Shown here piece after piece: positions 14,257 to 16,917 of a DNA stretch of 16,917 bases. The stretch lies in contig CANNLB010000004.1 in NCBI GenBank assembly GCA_947505565.1, positions 1-16,917 of the forward strand, written 5' to 3'. A model generated the notes under the pieces. It did not search any database and had not been told where the DNA came from. It was given only the letters and a program-made list of their open reading frames with translations. Position 1 is the stretch's first letter. Every line of letters begins with the position of its first letter. The position numbers were made by a program, and so were the translations under genes. Source of the stretch: Acidobacteriota bacterium. GTDB lineage: Bacteria; Acidobacteriota; Terriglobia; Bryobacterales; Bryobacteraceae.

Positions 14257-15413
14257 TGAGCATGAAGCGCAGAGTGTTTCTCGGGGCGGTGGCCGCGGCT
14301 GGTCCAGGGCGGGCGGCGGCGAAGATTGACGTGGCCTCGTTCGATCGAAGTCGTGTACTGGCGGACGCCCGACAGTTTCTGAATCGTCAGCCCGCCACCC
14401 CAGTGGCGTCGCGTTCTCCGCGCAGCGCCGGCGGTCCCCATGACTTTTTCTCTGAAGGCGACTATTGGTGGCCTGATCCAAACAATCCCGCGGCGCCCTA
14501 CGTGCGTCGCGACGGGATGACCAATCCGGCGAACTTTGTCGACCATCGCAACTATCTGATGCGGCTAAGCGTGGAGGTCCCGGCGCTGGCGGCAGCCTGG
14601 AAGTTGACTCGGGAGCGGCGCTACGCCGAGCACGCGGCTGCCCACCTCCGGGCGTGGTTTGTTGCCCCAGCCACCCGGATGAATCCGGACCTGCGGTATG
14701 CGCAGGCGATCCAAGGCCGCTCCACCGGGCGCGGCACCGGCATCATCGATACGATCCATTTGGTAGAGGTAGCGCGGGCGATCCCGCTGGTCGCCGAGGC
14801 CGGGATGCTGCGCCAGGACGAGTTTACCCGAGTGAAAAGTTGGTTTGCCGCCTACACCAACTGGATGACGACCAGCAAAAACGGCATCGAGGAGCGCGAC
14901 GCGAAGAACAATCACGCCACCTGCTGGACGATGCAGGTGGCCGCGTTCGCCGCCTTCACGGGCGATACCAAACAGGTCGCCGATTGTGCCGAGCGGTTTC
15001 GTACATTGCTGGTGCCTCACCAGATCGCGCCCGATGGTAGCCAACCGCTTGAAGTGAACCGTACCAAGCCCTATGGCTACTGCCTGTTCAATCTCGACGC
15101 GCTCGCGACGTTGTGCCAGATTGTCTCCGCCAACGGGCATGACCTCTGGAGCTTCCAGACCAAAGACGGCCGTGGCGTCCGTAACGCGGTCGAACAGATG
15201 TACCCCTTCATCGCAGACAAGAAAAAATGGCCGCATCCGTCCGACGTGATGTACTTCGACGAGTGGCCGATGCGCCAAGCGGCGTTATTCTTTGCAGGCC
15301 TCGCCTACGGACGCCAGGACTACCTCGACGCCTGGAAGAAGCTGCCCGCCAGTTCGAACGTTGAGGAAGTCGTACGTAACTTCTTCATCCGCCAACCCGT
15401 TTTGTGGACATAA
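14256..15413 (+). CDS. Alginate-lyase-family protein (PF05426, PL5-like), exported
   Basis: 385 aa. The family cleaves uronic-acid polysaccharides by beta-elimination in an alpha/alpha barrel; the substrate here is not known. MSMKRRVFLGAVAAAG is a Tat-like signal. Family landmarks are FFSEGDYWWPDPNNPAAPYV RR (about 64-85), MNPDLRYAQAIQGRSTGRGT (142-161), GIIDTIHLVEVARAIPL, WFAAYTNWMTTSKNGIEE (196-213), NNHATCWTMQVAAFAAFTGD (218-237, with the Asn-His pair at 219-220 expected at the active site) and LEVNRTKPYGYCLFNLDAL (265-283, with the Arg and Tyr region expected to act in elimination). Many proteins with this domain act on heparin-like or plant uronates rather than alginate, so the name should be read as a fold family. 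The ATG shares its A with the receptor stop (TAATG), and the sulfatase starts 10 bp after the stop. These three genes are surely one transcript. Confidence 0.88.
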   Translation: MSMKRRVFLGAVAAAGPGRAAAKIDVASFDRSRVLADARQFLNRQPATPVASRSPRSAGGPHDFFSEGDYWWPDPNNPAAPYVRRDGMTNPANFVDHRNYLMRLSVEVPALAAAWKLTRERRYAEHAAAHLRAWFVAPATRMNPDLRYAQAIQGRSTGRGTGIIDTIHLVEVARAIPLVAEAGMLRQDEFTRVKSWFAAYTNWMTTSKNGIEERDAKNNHATCWTMQVAAFAAFTGDTKQVADCAERFRTLLVPHQIAPDGSQPLEVNRTKPYGYCLFNLDALATLCQIVSANGHDLWSFQTKDGRGVRNAVEQMYPFIADKKKWPHPSDVMYFDEWPMRQAALFFAGLAYGRQDYLDAWKKLPASSNVEEVVRNFFIRQPVLWT

Positions 15414-15422
15414 GGAAACCTA

Positions 15423-16859
15423 ATGATGAATTCAATCAGCCGTCGACAACTATTGGGCCAATTCGCCATGGGTCTGGCACTGCCCGCCCAACAGAATGGC
15501 AGGCGGCCAAATGTGCTCTTTTTCGCCGTCGATGACCTGCGGCCGGAACTCGGTTGCTACGGCGTGCGGGGGATTCAGAGCCCGAACATCGATCGGCTGG
15601 CCAAGCAGAGCATGGTGTTTGATCGCGCCTATGTGCAACAGGCCGTCTGCTCGCCTTCGCGCACCAGCATTATGACCGGCGCGCGCCCGGATTCGACGCA
15701 GGTATGGGACCTGGTAACCCACTTCCGCAAGGCCATGCCAGATGTGGTGACGCTACCGCAGCACTTCAAGCAAAATGGCTACTTCGCGCAGGGCATAGGC
15801 AAAATCTTCCATCCCGGCTATGACGACCAACGCTCTTGGTCCGTGCCGTGGCAGACGCCCAAAGCACCCACCTACGCCAACACGAAGAGCGCACCGCAGA
15901 AGGATGAAGACAAACCAAAGCAAAAGGATGGTCCGGCGTTTGAAGCCGCCGATGTGCCGGACAATTTCTATAAGGATGGGCAGGTGGCGGACCTGGCCGT
16001 CAAAACGCTCCGTGGGCTAAAGAACAAGGCCGAGCCCTTCTTCCTCGCCGTCGGGTTCGCCAAACCACATCTACCTTTTGTCTCGCCGAAGAAGTATTGG
16101 GACCTATACGACGCGGCGAAGATCCCGCTGGCCCCCAATCCGTACCGCCCTAAGGGCGCGCCCGAGTACGCGCTCACCAACAGCGGTGAGTTGCGGAACT
16201 ATCCCGGCGTGTCCAACGATGGTCCGGTATCGCCGGAACTGGCGCGCAAGCTCAAGCATGGCTACTACGCGGCGGTCAGCTACACGGACGCGCAGATCGG
16301 CAAGGTGCTCGACGAACTCGAGCGCCAGGGCCTGCGGCAAAACACCGTCATCGTGCTATGGGGAGACCACGGCTGGAAGCTTGGAGAGCATGGCGAATGG
16401 TGCAAACACAGCAATGTGGAGAACGATACGAATGCTCCGTTGCTCCTGTCGGCTCCGAGCATGAAGGCGGCGGGCCAGCACAGCCGGGCGCTCGTAGAGT
16501 TCGTTGATATTTATCCGACCCTGGCGGAACTGGCGGGTCTGCCGCTGCCGCCGCACCTGGAGGGCTTGAGCTTCAAGCCGCTGCTCGACAATCCGGGCTT
16601 GGCGTGGAAACGAGCAGCGTTCAGCCAATATCCGCGAGGCCAAAAGCTGATGGGCTACTCGATGCGCACCGACCGCTACCGCCTCACCGTATGGGTCGGC
16701 CGCAATGACCATTCGCGGATTGAAGCCACCGAACTCTACGATCATCAAACCGATCCGCAGGAGAATACGAACATCGCCAGCCTTCCCGCCCACGCAAAAT
16801 TGGTGGAAGCGTTGATGGCTCAGTGGCGCCAAGGTTGGCGGGGAGCACGGCCGCTGTAA
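15423..16859 (+). CDS. Iduronate-2-sulfatase-like sulfatase, exported
   Basis: 478 aa, formylglycine-dependent sulfatase nearest to iduronate-2-sulfatases, which remove the 2-O-sulfate from uronic-acid residues of glycosaminoglycan-type chains. MMNSISRRQLLGQFAMGLAL is a twin-arginine-like signal. Catalytic features are RPNVLFFAVDDLRPELGCYG (Asp37, Asp38), AVCSPSRTSIMTGARPDSTQ with Cys76 for formylglycine, GIGKIFHPG (Lys127, His130), GFAKPHLPFVSPKKYWDLYD (His216), and VLWGDHGWKLGEHGEWCKHS (Asp315, His316, Lys319, Lys328), followed by ELYDHQTDPQENTN near the C-terminus. A lysine-rich loop occurs at about 154-170. AAGGA, beginning just inside the previous stop, serves as Shine-Dalgarno; either of the tandem ATGs at 15423 or 15426 could be used. 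A sulfatase of this type next to a uronate lyase suggests a sulfated uronic-acid glycan as substrate, which is inference. Confidence 0.93.
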   Translation: MMNSISRRQLLGQFAMGLALPAQQNGRRPNVLFFAVDDLRPELGCYGVRGIQSPNIDRLAKQSMVFDRAYVQQAVCSPSRTSIMTGARPDSTQVWDLVTHFRKAMPDVVTLPQHFKQNGYFAQGIGKIFHPGYDDQRSWSVPWQTPKAPTYANTKSAPQKDEDKPKQKDGPAFEAADVPDNFYKDGQVADLAVKTLRGLKNKAEPFFLAVGFAKPHLPFVSPKKYWDLYDAAKIPLAPNPYRPKGAPEYALTNSGELRNYPGVSNDGPVSPELARKLKHGYYAAVSYTDAQIGKVLDELERQGLRQNTVIVLWGDHGWKLGEHGEWCKHSNVENDTNAPLLLSAPSMKAAGQHSRALVEFVDIYPTLAELAGLPLPPHLEGLSFKPLLDNPGLAWKRAAFSQYPRGQKLMGYSMRTDRYRLTVWVGRNDHSRIEATELYDHQTDPQENTNIASLPAHAKLVEALMAQWRQGWRGARPL

Positions 16860-16890
16860 GCCGCTGGCCACACTTGGCTCGGTAGCTGGA

Positions 16891-16908
16891 TCTCCCCCCC
16901 ACGGGAGA
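16891..16908 (+). terminator. Weak hairpin after the sulfatase gene
   Basis: TCTCCC (16891-16896) and GGGAGA (16903-16908) form a 6-bp stem with a 6-nt loop 31 bp after the stop of the last gene. No T-run follows (ACCCCCATC), so it is not a typical intrinsic terminator. The window ends nine bases later. Confidence 0.25.
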
Positions 16909-16917
16909 ACCCCCATC

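Overview
The window reads as a chromosomal piece of a high-GC Acidobacteriota genome, probably of the Bryobacter/Solibacter kind. This is inferred from gene content: Oar-like TonB-dependent receptors with a carboxypeptidase-regulatory N-domain and no SusD partner, a DUF1549/DUF1553 protein paired with a DUF1501 protein, a LacI type often seen beside such genes, many Tat-type secreted sulfatases, and a membrane-bound winged-helix regulator of a kind I associate with this group. No rRNA, tRNA or CRISPR array was seen.

Layout. (1) 1-1235, minus strand: metK followed 18 bp later by the first codons of ahcY, an S-adenosylmethionine-cycle operon. (2) 1364-2010, minus strand: wreckage of an insertion sequence, namely the frameshifted C-terminus of an ISKra4/UPF0236-like transposase and a truncated DUF6788 partner, with a C-rich block that could form a G-quadruplex on the minus strand. 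(3) About 2011-2880: no intact gene, only broken coding-like pieces I cannot assign. (4) 2925-6534, plus strand: a DUF1549/DUF1553 secreted protein and a DUF1501 Tat protein, followed by a broken lacI gene whose start codon overlaps the DUF1501 stop. A LacI-type palindrome lies just before the first gene. (5) 6534-7983: the lacI fragment runs in frame into the multiply frameshifted plug and early barrel of an Oar-like TonB receptor, a chimeric pseudogene left by a deletion. (6) 7980-10685, minus strand: a secreted arylsulfatase and a ToxR/CadC-like membrane-anchored regulator. (7) 10789-16859, plus strand, divergent from the regulator: an intact Oar-like TonB receptor, an alginate-lyase-family (PL5-like) protein and an iduronate-2-sulfatase-like sulfatase, tightly packed as one transcription unit.

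Working model. Regions 6 and 7 look like a small polysaccharide-utilisation locus for a sulfated, uronic-acid-containing glycan: the receptor imports oligosaccharides, the lyase cleaves the uronate chain, and two formylglycine sulfatases remove sulfate. The strongest new observation is a 29-bp element (25 of 29 positions identical) present once upstream of the lone sulfatase and once upstream of the receptor operon. Both copies have the same orientation relative to the gene and lie 47-48 bp from the start codon. They flank the regulator gene as an inverted pair, so the regulator is the natural candidate to bind them. Region 4 looks like a second, once LacI-controlled locus that has lost its repressor and its receptor while keeping its operator.
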